Below, piece by piece: positions 35,919-45,749 of a DNA stretch of 64,000 nt. Under the pieces are notes generated by a model, which saw only the letters and a list, made by a program, of their open reading frames with translations, had not been told where the DNA came from and searched no databases. The stretch is taken from contig CM067306.1 of the NCBI GenBank assembly GCA_034231615.1, positions 43,386,761-43,450,760 of the forward strand, given 5' to 3'. This stretch comes from Meghimatium bilineatum. Its lineage: Eukaryota > Mollusca > Gastropoda > Stylommatophora > Philomycidae. How positions within the stretch are numbered: the first letter of the stretch is position 1; each line of letters opens with the position of its first letter. The position numbers were made by a program, and so were the translations under genes.

Positions 35919-36470
35919 GTGATCAGTGACTTGTTTTACAAGATGGTATGTTTTGGAATCTTAGTTGGGAGATCACTGACTGGTTTTATAGTACGATGGT
36001 GTGTGTTTTATTCTTTAGTTCGGAGATCCGTCACTGGTTTTATAATAAGATGGTCTGTGGTGGAATCTTTAGTTGGCAGATCAGTCACTGGTTTTATAAT
36101 AAGATGGTCTGTGGTGGAATCTTTAGTTGGCAGATCAGTCACTGGTTTTATAATAAGATGGTCTGTGGTGGAATCTTTAGTTGGCAGATCAGTCACTGGT
36201 TTTATAATAAGATGGTCTGTGGTGGAATCTTTAGTTGGCAGATCAGTCACTGGTTTTATAATAAGATGGTCTGTGGTGGAATCTTTAGTTGGCAGATCAG
36301 TCACTGGTTTTATAATAAGATGGTCTATGGTGGAATCTTTAGTTGGCAGATCAGTCACTGGTTTTATAATAAGATGGTCTATGGTGGAATCTTTAGTTGG
36401 GAGATCAGTCACTGGTTTTATAATAAGATGGTCTGTGTTGTAATTTTTAGTTGGGAGAAGTCTTCGTCTT
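35919..36470. repeat. 54-bp minisatellite, about 9 copies, left block
   Basis: GATCAGTCACTGGTTTTATA plus ATAAGATGGTCTGTGGTGG and AATCTTTAGTTGGCA, stepping by 54 (36079, 36133 and so on). Central copies are identical and the first two are diverged. Open frames on both strands come from 54 = 3 x 18. Diverged units return at 37740-37855, beyond the LINE. Confidence 0.95.
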
Positions 36471-36489
36471 TTCTTCTGGGTTAGTTCTC

Positions 36490-37560
36490 AAGATCTGAAC
36501 AACTTAGTTAGACGTCGGATCATCATCACTGGAAACTGGATACGTCCATATTTGCTCCGATCTTTCCCCGAGTGTATTCGCCATTACACTTCTGCTGACA
36601 GTACCGATCCTCTGCAGGTTGACCATCATTCTTCGGCGCCCTCCATAATGTTCACTTTTAACAACACCACATTTCAAAATCCTGACCTTTAATCATGTAT
36701 TGTGAAAAGCCCACCGAAGACGGATGTGTCGGGCCATTGGCGCAAATAAAACGGCGACACAACGCATTTCCATTTCTGGACTACATCCTGCTGGAAATCT
36801 AGCAGGACCATGATCCAGCTAGATCCAGTTGGAGTTTGAGAATGAACGCAGAAGAAGAAGAAGTATTGTAAAAAGTAATCATCACCCGCACTAGTCTCCT
36901 CTCGCGTGCTATATTTCTTATGGAGCTCAAAACGTCAGCTCGATCCATTGCCCCATCACCATGTGTCACAGGCGCGCATAACATCATTTGATCTACTCTT
37001 TCATTACCTCGAACATCCACATGTTCCAACACGAAAATAAATGTAGTTACTTTCAAAAGTGCTTTTCTCAATGACCTCAATTCACTGTTCGCGAACGAGA
37101 CCCACTTGTACCTTCCGATCCTAATTATACTCATAGAGTCACTCAAGATGCAGAAATGTGTTTCTTTCTGTGTGCCTACCCACTCAAATGCCCTGGTTAC
37201 CACCATAATCTCCATGGTCATGCTACTCGTAGTGACAGCAAAGGCCCCACTCTCCTAACAGATCGTTATACATGCGCACTGAGCTGTGAAGGTTAACGCA
37301 ATGTTAACATGTCTAATCACAGATCCCCCAGTGTATATAATCACATCCCCCTCTTTGGTATTCTCACTAATAAAAGCCTGCTCTACAGCCGTGGTAAACC
37401 ATTCTCTGCATTCCGTGCTAAGTGATATTGATACCTTCAAACAAGTTTCCAAATCTGTGGGTAGACCTATCCATTCTGCACATGATGCCACATCTTGCAA
37501 TCTGCACATGCTTTGCATGACATCCTCAGCAGGTCCCATCCGTTATGCCTGGGCCATTCA
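36490..37560 (-). mobile_element. RNase H-type LINE 3' half, decayed
   Basis: Minus-strand blocks, from the high end: GPAEDVMQSMCRLQDVASCA (about 37480-37535); IYTGGSVIRHVN (about 37300-37340), where the RNase H first acid expected in 'YTDGS' is Gly; SMTMEIMVVTRAFEWVGTQK (about 37160-37225); CILSDSMSIIR (37118-37155); LEHVDVRGNERVDQ (about 36985-37030), with the His...Asp pair kept; MDRADVLSSIRNIARE (36895-36950); and a decayed tail to 36490. An inverted dispersed repeat interrupts it at about 36695-36880. The element lies within the 54-bp array, and array units resume at 37740. Confidence 0.85.
36695..36880 (-). repeat. dispersed repeat inserted inside the LINE
   Basis: The complement of GACACAACGCATTTCC, GGACTACATCCTGCTGG and GGAGTTTGAGAATGA matches blocks in the 21040-21233 repeat. 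It separates the RNase H part from the C-terminal part of the LINE, where the other copies have only ~20 codons. Confidence 0.55.
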
Positions 37561-37715
37561 TTGATGTCGTCAATCATGAATACTTTATGCATGGGCATTG
37601 ATGCTGTCAATCCTGTATGCTCCAGCGAAGACAATGGCCACTGACAATCAGCAAGTTGTAAACAAATATACTTTACTGTGGAGAAGTTCTGAAGTGTATC
37701 CCGCAGAAGGCAGCG
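37543..37715 (+). repeat. dispersed direct repeat, copy 2
   Basis: Matches 34872-35015 in order and orientation. It lies between the LINE and the resumed 54-bp repeats. Confidence 0.65.
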
Positions 37716-37739
37716 ACATAAACAAGTGGGAGGATTGGA

Positions 37740-37855
37740 AGATCAGTCACGGGTTTTGTAATAAAATAAATGAATTGTGTTGGACATTTTTAGTTTGGAA
37801 CTCAGTGATTGGTTTTATAATACGATAGTTCGTTTTGGAATCTCTACTTCAGACA
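37740..37855. repeat. 54-bp minisatellite, resumed diverged units
   Basis: GATCAGTCACGGGTTTTGTA and CAGTGATTGGTTTTATAATA followed by TTTTGGAATCTC are units of the 35919-36470 array. Confidence 0.75.
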
Positions 37856-37862
37856 TCAGAAT

Positions 37863-37995
37863 ACACTTGTATCATATCCATCTTATGATGCCCTCCCTCC
37901 TACTTGTATCATATCCATCGTATGATGTTCTCCCTCCTACTTGTATCGTATCCATCGTATGATGTTCTCCCTCCTACTTGTATCGTATCCCATTA
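37863..37995. repeat. 38-bp repeats, left block
   Basis: CTTGTATCATATCCATCGTA plus TGATGTTCTCCCTCCTAC in about 3.5 copies. The same family is found at 38905-39460. Confidence 0.85.
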
Positions 37996-38110
37996 TCAAG
38001 AATAGCACGAGTCAGGGTTGTAGAGGTGTGATATTGCGCCATTTGATGCAGAAAGATTTTCACGCATCACTATCCTCTATTGATTGCAAAGATTTATCTC
38101 AACAGGTTAT
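37996..38110 (+). repeat. dispersed repeat, partner of 35.8 kb
   Basis: GTGTGATATTGCGCCATTTG and ATGCAGAAAGATTTTCACGC, inverted relative to 35735-35875. Confidence 0.7.
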
Positions 38111-38283
38111 TGTCCGGAGAATGAAATAAATTGGTTTATTGTTCACAGCTTTCTGTGATATAAGATCATTTAATCCCGACTCATCCATCTTCAATGTGAA
38201 GCATTTATGTCTGTGAAGAAAACAAGAACTAAGTTCTGACAAAATTCTGCGAATGAAAAAAAGAACTATTAAATGAAATAAAA

Positions 38284-38390
38284 TCAAACCAAATACAGTA
38301 TGTTGGGCATGTTAAAAGTCAAACCAAATACAGTATGTTGGGCATGTTAAAAGTCAAACCAAATACAGTATGTTGGGCATGTTAAAAGTC
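38284..38390. repeat. 35-bp tandem triplication
   Basis: TCAAACCAAATACAGTATGT plus TGGGCATGTTAAAAG at 38284, 38319 and 38354, identical. Confidence 0.95.
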
Positions 38391-38629
38391 AAGACAACTT
38401 TCTGAGGAATCTACGTGCTGGTGGTGCTTAGGCAAGATCATTTACAAGATAAGATCTATTGGTTTGTCAATATTTTTAAATGTAATAAATATTAAACAGC
38501 CCAGTCTGTATTTTGAAAATGAGTAATTGAGAGTCTGTCACGATGACATCATTGGCGATATCTGTTTCTGACATTCATTGAATATAAGGGGCTGCCTTAA
38601 TCTCTTCAATCATTATTCTTATACGAAGT
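38391..38629. other. short spacer
   Basis: Nothing recognised. Confidence 0.5.
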
Positions 38630-38765
38630 TGTCACATTGCAAGCTCCACTAATACATAGAGTTATCACACTGTAAGCTCCACTAATACATAGAGTTATCA
38701 CACTGTAAGCTCCACTAATACATAGAGTATTCACATTTAAAGCTTCAGTAATATACAAAGATGTC
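38630..38765. repeat. ~33-bp repeats, about 4 copies
   Basis: CACTGTAAGCTCCACTAATA then CATAGAGTTAT; the fourth copy is diverged. Confidence 0.85.
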
Positions 38766-38904
38766 GCATAGTAAATTCCTCTAATATACAACCTGAAAAT
38801 CATCACTATCATTAAATATCGTTAACAATACGACGATTATCAGTAAAGGATGTACAACATTCTATTGTCTGGTGCCTTAATGGTACAGTCTGATAGATTA
38901 AATC

Positions 38905-39460
38905 GTTTCCATCTTATGATGTCCCGTGTCCCACTTTTATAATATGCATCGTATTATGTACAACTTGTCAGTTGTATCATATCCATTTTATGATAACCTA
39001 CCTCCCACTTGTATCATATCCATTTTATGATATCCTACCTCCCACTTGTATCATATCCATTTTATGATATCCTACCTCCAATTTCTTCCATATGATAGAC
39101 TACCTCCAATATCTTTCATACCCATCTTATGATGGCCTCCCTCCGACGTGATTCATAGCCATTGTATAATGTCTTTCCTCCAACTTGCATCATAGCCTTC
39201 TTATTGTGTCTTCCATCCCGTTTGTATTATATCCATCTCATAATGTTCTCCACCCACTTGAATAATATCCATACTATTATGTCCCATCCTCCTACATATA
39301 CCATATCCATTGTATGGTGTCATCCCTCCTACTTGCATACTATCATCTTATTATGTCCCCCCTCCTACTTCTATCATACCTATCTTGTCATATCCTAACG
39401 GCCCACTTCTATTATACCCATCTTATGATGTCGTCCCTCCCACGTGTATCATATCCTCCC
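38905..39460. repeat. degenerate ~37-bp repeats, right block
   Basis: CTTGTATCATATCCATTTTA plus TGATATCCTACCTCCCA in many divergent copies. Same family as 37863-37995. Confidence 0.85.
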
Positions 39461-39535
39461 ACCCACTTCTTTTTCTGCATAATTCTTGCTCTATTTTCTT
39501 CAGGCAAAGATAACACTTTTGCTCAAAATTATAGA

Positions 39536-39592
39536 TGCTGTTATAGATGCTGTTATAGATGCTGTTATAGATGCTGTTATAGATGCTGTTCT
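39536..39592. repeat. 12-bp repeat, 5 copies
   Basis: TTATAGATGCTG repeated; the RCCY peptide repeat read over it is an artefact. Confidence 0.9.
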
Positions 39593-39694
39593 TAAAGAAG
39601 AAATAGGTAACATTGATCATTATTTTTCTGGGTCCTGAATGAACTTTCCTCAAATCATATGCAAAAATATAGTATCATCCAAGCTGAATGGAAA

Positions 39695-40035
39695 CATAAT
39701 AACTTCGCTAAGTGGTTACATATAGTAGATGCAACATAATAATTACCTCTCTAAGTGGTTGCATATAGTAGATGCAACATAATAATTACCTCTCTAAGTG
39801 GTTACATATAGTAGATGCAACATAATAATTACCTCTCTAAGTGGTTACATATAGTAGATGCAACATAATAATTACCTCTCTAAGTGGTGACATATAGTAC
39901 ATGCAACATAATAGGTGACATATAGTAGATGCAACATAATAATTACCTCTCTAAGTGGTGACAGATAGTAGATGCAACATAATAATTACCTCGCTAAGTG
40001 GTGACAGATAGTAGATACAACATATTATTACTTCG
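39695..40035. repeat. 43-bp minisatellite, about 7 copies
   Basis: GCAACATAATAATTACCTCT plus CTAAGTGGTTACATATAGTAG. The ACATATAGTA core is shared with the arrays at 40322, 41455 and 42215. Confidence 0.92.
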
Positions 40036-40049
40036 CTAAAGACTACAGT

Positions 40050-40305
40050 AGTTCTATATCTGTGTTCCTGCGGTTACTTCAATACTTGGACGGGGATGTT
40101 CGGTGGTATTGTAATAGTCCTTGTCTCGATTGGTCTGTTCTCCGTGAGTTGAATATACAGTGTGAATCTCTTGACAAAACGCATCTTTTTATGGGAATGT
40201 GGTTAATAAAGTACGGTATCCCGTTTACTCGATTGCAAGACGATTCGATGCCACTAGAACGGAACTGGTTCAATTCCGGTTGGTCTTAAGAATTTTTAAT
40301 TTATC
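40050..40305 (+). mobile_element. SINE family S1, copy a
   Basis: Sequence blocks in order: ACTTCAATACTTGGACGGGG, GTAATAGTCCTTGTCTCGAT, TGACAAAACGCATCTTTTTA, ATGTGGTTAATAAAGTACGG and the box B-like CTGGTTCAATTCCGG, with a terminal AATTTTTAA. The order matches the copies at 48035, 59369 and 59650. It interrupts the ACATATAGTA repeats. Confidence 0.75.
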
Positions 40306-40321
40306 ATCCTGCTTCGTACTA

Positions 40322-40515
40322 GAATGTACTGACATATAGTAGCGTCGCTGAATAGTAACATATAGTAGCGTCGCTGAATAGTAACATATAGTATGTATGA
40401 CATATAGTAGCGTCGCTGAATAGTAACATATAGTAGCGTCGCTGAATAGTAACATATAGTATGTATGACATATAGTAGCGTCGCTGAATGGTAACATATA
40501 GTGTGTATGACATTT
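40322..40515. repeat. 26/16-bp higher-order minisatellite
   Basis: ACATATAGTAGCGTCGCTGA plus ATAGTA (26 bp) alternates with ACATATAGTATGTATG (16 bp). Open minus-strand frames are artefacts. Confidence 0.9.
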
Positions 40516-40559
40516 TGCGTCTTGCAGACGGTCAAAATGAAGCAAACTGAATAAAAAAC

Positions 40560-41455
40560 CCATTGAACACACTCTCAGGAAAAGGGACTCTTCAAGCGAT
40601 CATGTCACAGTATCAGAATATTTTTGTTTACGTCCCTCTCTTGGCTCGTCCATACCCTGAGCACACCGTCTCTTAACAACGTTGCCCTCAATCCTTGGGG
40701 TTCTTGAAGTAATCTTTCATTGAGAATCCAGGGATGTCCTTACACCTCATCATTTGTCCACCGTGGGTACTCTAGCCATCAGCCAGCTCTCCAACCTACA
40801 CTTGTTATGGGGATGCAGTAGTTTGGCGTTCTGTGAGCATCCTCTAAACTCGCCTTTACAGTCTGTCAAAAATTGTAGCCGCCTTCCCCATGCGTGCTTT
40901 CACTTTATTGTCCAGGGAAAAGGTGGATGCAGCCGTGGATCACATGCAACAAATATTTTCAACCAGTCGAATGCTGATTACTGCCCGAGGTCATGTCAGC
41001 TGGCACTGCTTATCCCCGACGTATGCCCACTGCCTCTGCGATACCCATTGTCATAGAGAACTGCTCGAAGGCCCAGACCTTGGCGTCAAACTGGGACCAG
41101 ATAGTGGACTCAAATTTCACCAGCGCAGCACCATCAGCGCATCACCACCAGAGAAGCATCACCAGCGCAGCACCTTACTAGCACCATCAACGAAAAGAAG
41201 TTCTCCGACGAGCACCTTCAATGCACTCGTCCCTGACCCTAGAGGCGTAAGCAGACGAGCGATACATCGCAATGGGTGGGGATATAAACGTCACCCGCAG
41301 CATCTGCAAGAGCATGTTTCAGAAGTTCTGCGAAGAAAATTCCAAAGAGGGCAAGGGCTAAAACGGACCCCTGCTTCACTCCAGTGTCCATCGCAATGTC
41401 GTCAGATGTATCGCCAAAGAGCGATACGTTTGCGCGCATCGCTATGGTCTCTTTG
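40560..41455 (-). mobile_element. LINE RT relic
   Basis: The minus frame 41239-41439 reads DTGVKQGSVLALALFGIFFA then LLKHALADAAGDVYI. This is RT motif B' ('GV.QG.VLAP.LF...F...L') of a non-LTR element. From about 41230 down to 40560 the sequence is clearly richer in GC than the flanks but broken in frame. I could not place further motifs with confidence. ACATATAGTA repeats flank both sides. Confidence 0.7.
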
Positions 41456-41635
41456 TTAACATATAGTAACCTCGTTGAATCGTGACATATATACTAATAT
41501 TGCTGAACGGTGACATATATACTAATGTGGCTGAATGGTGACATATTAACCTCGCTAAAATGTGACCTTTGTGAATGTTGGCATATAATAACCTAATTAA
41601 GTGGTAACATATAGTAACGTCGCTGAAGTGAAAGC
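41455..41635. repeat. degenerate 26-bp repeats
   Basis: ACATATAGTAACCTCGTTGA and GTGACATATATACTAATATT are units related to 40322-40515. Confidence 0.75.
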
Positions 41636-41639
41636 TAAC

Positions 41640-42175
41640 GAGTGAAGGGAAAAACAGTAAAGAGATACAAAATAGATGCAACAAAACATAGCAGATCCTA
41701 GGACAGATGACACGTATTTTTAAAAAGTAAAATGTAAACATAGACACTAAAGATACATTATACAAGACTGTTATTATTCCATCACTGTGTTACCAGTACC
41801 AAACCTGGACAATGACAGCACAAGACTAACAAAGAAAAGAACAATATTGACAACAGAAATAACATGTCTACGAAGAATATTCGGAGTGTTATTAAGAGAT
41901 AGAATTAGAAACGATAACATCAAACAGATAACCAAAACAATACCAGTATTGGAACACATCAAAAGACAACAGATCAAGTGGTTTTCACACGTTTCCAGAC
42001 TATCAACAGACAACATGCCACAGATGGCTATGACACAGAAACATCACTTATAAAGCCAGAGGCAGACCATGTAAAAGATGGATCACAAAAATCAAAGCCA
42101 CATGAATAAGCACACAGCACACAGGAAGGCCATCTCAAGAGAACTCTTCTACCCCCGACGCCGCAAGGAAAACAA
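41640..42175 (+). mobile_element. LINE polyprotein C-terminus relic
   Basis: Blocks: IIPSLCYQYQTWT (about 41768-41806; the 'I.P.LLYG.ETW' end of the thumb region), ITCLRRIFGVLLRDRIRN, LEHIKRQQIKWFSHVSRL, then YKARGRPCKRWITKIKAT and SQENSSTPDAARKTM to about 42170. It is open from 41787 to 42053 and then shifts frame. The last ~130 bp are the same family as the fragments at 43915-44115, 53985-54200 and 57083-57330. A short GATAGA/TATA tail follows. Confidence 0.8.
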
Positions 42176-42214
42176 TGGATACATCATACAGATAGAGATA
42201 GATGGATATATATC

Positions 42215-42440
42215 TGAATGGTGATAGTTATAGTAATCTCGTTCAATGGTGACAGATAGTAACTTTGTTGAAAGGTGACATATAGTAACGTTGTATGGTG
42301 GCCTATAGTAATCACGTTGAATCGTGACATATAGTAACTTTGTATGGTGGCACATAGTAATCAGGTTGAATGGTAACTTATAGTAACCGTGTAGAACGGT
42401 GACATATAGTAACCTTGTTAAATGTTGACAAACATATATA
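42215..42440. repeat. degenerate 26-bp repeats, resumed
   Basis: GAATGGTGACATATAGTAAC-type units, continuing the family interrupted since 39.7 kb. Confidence 0.75.
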
Positions 42441-42999
42441 TTAACCTTACTGATTAGTAATATTTATTTCAAGAAAGCATACACGGTTAGAACCGTCAAT
42501 TCATCATATTCCCCTCTGACAATATAGCCTGTATTCTAATGTATAAAACTAATAAAGAATCAGTTATTACGAGTTTTTACCCTATTACTGATAACATCCC
42601 AGACTCTCAGTTTACATGTTTGATATGTATTGTATCACTCACTATGTTGGGTATTTATAATATCAATACGATCCCAGTGCCCACCGGTAAATGTTTTCTG
42701 TAAACATTGGCGGATTGAAAAAATCCCTGTACACCGTCATGGACACTGCCATACACTGCCATAGTTGCACATGGAAACTTGCTTTGTTCCCGGTCCCCTC
42801 TGATCCCTCCCAGGCAACTACAGTGTATACATATCTATATTATCTCATTCATAATTATTTGTAGTGCTACCTATGTCTACATTAATCATTATCATTAATT
42901 GTGTAATAAACATATCTACATTATCACTAGGAGAATTATTATTTATGTTCTATATATGTCTACATTATCTCAATCAGGACAATTATTTGTGAATCCTCC
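42441..42999. other. no recognisable feature
   Basis: AT-rich, with loosely repeated ATATCTACATTATCTCA words at 42830-42975. Confidence 0.45.
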
Positions 43000-43115
43000 A
43001 TATCTGTGCTTGACTAATATGAACCTGCCCACTGAGTCACATTCATGCTTGACTAATATGAACCTGCCCACTGAGTCACATTCATGCTTGACTAATATGA
43101 ACGTATCCACTGAGT
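43000..43115. repeat. 39-bp repeats, 3 copies
   Basis: GCTTGACTAATATGAACCTG plus CCCACTGAGTCACATTCAT. Confidence 0.9.
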
Positions 43116-43149
43116 TATCCATTGAGGCACAGGCACGTATAGTGACTTG

Positions 43150-43500
43150 AGTCATCCATAGATGAAGACATGGACAAGAACCGAGATATCCATGAAGGAA
43201 GACATGGACAAGAATCACGTTTTCCATGAAGGAAGACATGGACAAGAATCACGTTTTCCATGAAGGAAGACATGGACAAGAATCACGTTTTCCATGAAGG
43301 AAGACATGGACAAGAATCACGTTTTCCATGAAGGAGGACATGCCAAAAATCACGTTATCCATAAAGGAAGATATGTACAAGAACCACGTTATCCATGAAG
43401 GAAGACATGAACAAGAACCATGCTATCCATAAAGAAAAACACGGACAGGAACCACGTTATCCATGAAGGAAGACATGGACAGCCTTCGAGGTATTCATTT
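43150..43500. repeat. 34-bp minisatellite, about 10 copies
   Basis: GACATGGACAAGAATCACGT plus TTTCCATGAAGGAA, stepping by 34 (43201, 43235); edge copies are diverged. Confidence 0.92.
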
Positions 43501-43827
43501 AGGAAGACATATGCGCTATGATATTATAGAGTGATCTTTCTCAATCATTGATCATTCCTTACTGATGTATTACTATTGATGTTGGTTTTCAAGAAACATC
43601 CGCCTGTCTGACCTCAAGATCATCTAAAATATATTTCTAGAATTCAGTTATATTGGAATAATATATCAGATTCAATGATAAGGCAAGACATACAAGCACG
43701 CGAACAGACAGCTGGACGAACTTATGGATAGAAATGTATTGCCTCTTTCACATATATTTATACCGAGGTCAATATTTATTTTAGTTATATACATTATTGC
43801 CCTGTGCCGTATTATCTACTCTATAGA

Positions 43828-43830
<3 letters not shown>
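43501..43830. other. no recognisable feature
   Basis: AT-rich spacer up to the (TA)n tract. Confidence 0.5.

Positions 43831-43911
<81 letters not shown>
43831..43911. repeat. (TA)n microsatellite, likely LINE 3' tail
   Basis: About 81 bp of perfect TA. It directly follows the 3' end of the minus-strand LINE fragment at 43915-44115, the position where many non-LTR elements carry a simple-repeat tail. Confidence 0.95.
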
Positions 43912-43913
<2 letters not shown>

Positions 43914-43914
43914 A

Positions 43915-44115
43915 TTCGCTAAACCCTTTGTTGCCTTTCAGCATCAGGAGTAGAAGAGGTTACTGGAGATGACCCTCGCGTGTGCTGAATTTATTATGCA
44001 ATTTGTCGACTCTTTTATTTCGGTTGTCCATCGTTTTCGTGGTCGGCCTCTAGATCTGCCTTCACAGTATCTGTGTAGCATAGCTTGCATTCATATTTAG
44101 TTCATGTATTTGTGT
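43915..44115 (-). mobile_element. LINE C-terminal fragment
   Basis: The minus frame reads SRGRPRKRWTTEIKESTN, then SAHARVISSNLFYS and a stop near 43945. It matches the end of the 41640-42175 element (ARGRPCKRWITKIKAT ... SQENSSTP). The fragment is 3'-complete and strongly 5'-truncated. Confidence 0.75.
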
Positions 44116-44235
44116 TACTGTCCAGCATTGTAGCGGCATGATACAAAGAGCGTCTGTGACAGCCATGGTGCTGGGTTCTAATCTCACAGCAGACCATTGC
44201 ACATCCGGACCGTTAAGAAAGCAATGATAAACTAT
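44116..44235 (+). mobile_element. possible tRNA-like SINE head
   Basis: A box B-like GGTGCTGGGTTCTAATCTC (about 44170-44188) lies ~35 bp downstream of a weak box A-like GATACAAAGAGCGTCTGT. There is no body or second copy, so this is uncertain. Confidence 0.3.
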
Positions 44236-44749
44236 TGGACACATTTATATTACCTAGACAATCATTACAGCTAACAATGTTGGGTTGAGCTCTACATTCT
44301 GTGAAGGATATTCTGCCACATTTTTGTTATTCAATTTGTGTTACTATGGCACACACCTGATTGTCGGATATTCTCTGGATTTAATTTGTCTTTTTTTGGT
44401 TTTGGTAACTATAAATATTCACTCGACTGAATTGCAAGTTATTTTTATATTCGTGCCTGAATTTAGAAAATACTAGTTGCATCAGACAATTTTTTAAAGA
44501 AACACTTGTCTCCATCCAACAAGATATATGCTGATACACGTCATATTTTAAATCCATCAACGAACCCACGATACATGCTGAATTAAGTCCATCAAACCCA
44601 CGACATATACTGCCCACCGACTCACAAAATGGTTTCCAACATCTAATATATAATATATGATTTGTATTGATTTGTGAAAAGTAGTCTCGTCTTTAAATAA
44701 AGATGTTTTCAGTCTTCACAAGTTAGATATTCCATTTTTCGCGAAATTT
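44236..44749. other. no recognisable gene
   Basis: Short open frames on both strands (44285-44476, 44381-44617) without motifs. Confidence 0.45.
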
Positions 44750-44950
44750 TTTAGACACGCACATCAAGATATTTTAATAGACATTCAGATTAAGACATCT
44801 CTATAGACATGCATTTCAACATATTTATAGACATACATGTCAAGATTTGAAGTACATGTCAATAAATATGTCTTGACATGCATATCTATAAAGATGAAAA
44901 ATTTATAGAAATTCATTTGAACACATCTTTATAGACATGCAGTTCAATTG
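44750..44950. repeat. degenerate ~28-bp repeats
   Basis: ATAGACATGCATTTCAACAT-type words recur about seven times, one of them inverted near 44860-44890. Confidence 0.65.
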
Positions 44951-44984
44951 CATTCAACATGTTATTCAGTTCAGAACATGCTAT

Positions 44985-45026
44985 TCTCTCTCTCTCGCTC
45001 TCTCTCTCTCTATATATATATATATC
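44985..45026. repeat. (TC)n-(TA)n microsatellite
   Basis: TCTCTCTCTCGCTCTCTCTC passes into TATATATATATA. Confidence 0.95.
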
Positions 45027-45146
45027 TATATGTATGTATATTGTTTGCTCAGATAGGTCTTGTAAGGCACAACTATCAACCCATGGATTATAGATTATAT
45101 TTCTTACAACACAACACTGTTATCGTCTGGAAAGATGGAAAGGCGC

Positions 45147-45147
<1 letters not shown>

Positions 45148-45212
<65 letters not shown>

Positions 45213-45223
45213 TATATATATAT
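45148..45223. repeat. (TAC)n-(TA)n microsatellite
   Basis: About 21 TAC/ACT triplets are followed by a short TA run. The poly-Thr open frame over it is an artefact. Confidence 0.97.
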
Positions 45224-45499
45224 AAAATTATCTACTTGTACTCTGGAATCCTAAACTATTAATTTTCAAGTTAGAGCAGACTGGGGTGCGATCAATGACT
45301 GATGTACTGACTGTGAACAACTGTTCAGATCAAATGCTAATGTGGCTATAGCTATTGACTGAGAATCAATTGGACTCAAGGAAACCAAGAATCGATTGAT
45401 CAATTACCTCTGACAACATGGGAATAAGACAGCAATATTGGCAATAAATTTATCACCAGATCCGTTGCCATATTGATATATAGGATAACTAATACGACT
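45224..45499. other. short spacer
   Basis: Nothing recognised. Confidence 0.5.
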
Positions 45500-45749
45500 T
45501 CTAGTATTATTATCTAGTAACAAGAGATAAACTATCGAAGTTAATATAATTATTTATATAGAACTATTAACAAGAGATAAACTGTTAGAGCTTATTGGTT
45601 TATAAAACTATTAACAAGAGATAAACTGTTAGAGCTTATTGGTTTAGATAAAACTATTAACACGAGATAAACTGTAGGAGTTGTGAAGGTGTAGATAGAA
45701 CTATTAACAACAGATACATTGTAGAAGCTGATTGGGTTAGATAGAACTA
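45500..45749. repeat. ~44-bp repeats, left block
   Basis: AACTATTAACAAGAGATAAA then CTGTTAGAGCTTATTGGTTTA, about five copies. A further unit appears at 46968-47015, beyond the LINE. Confidence 0.85.

Noticed and set aside
35919..36484. 18-residue repeat frames (174-178 codons plus, 134 minus)
   Set aside because: Product of the 54-bp minisatellite; open on both strands.
40890..41459. 189-codon plus-strand frame
   Set aside because: Antisense to a LINE RT motif (GVKQGSVLALALF) on the minus strand; no domain in the plus frame.
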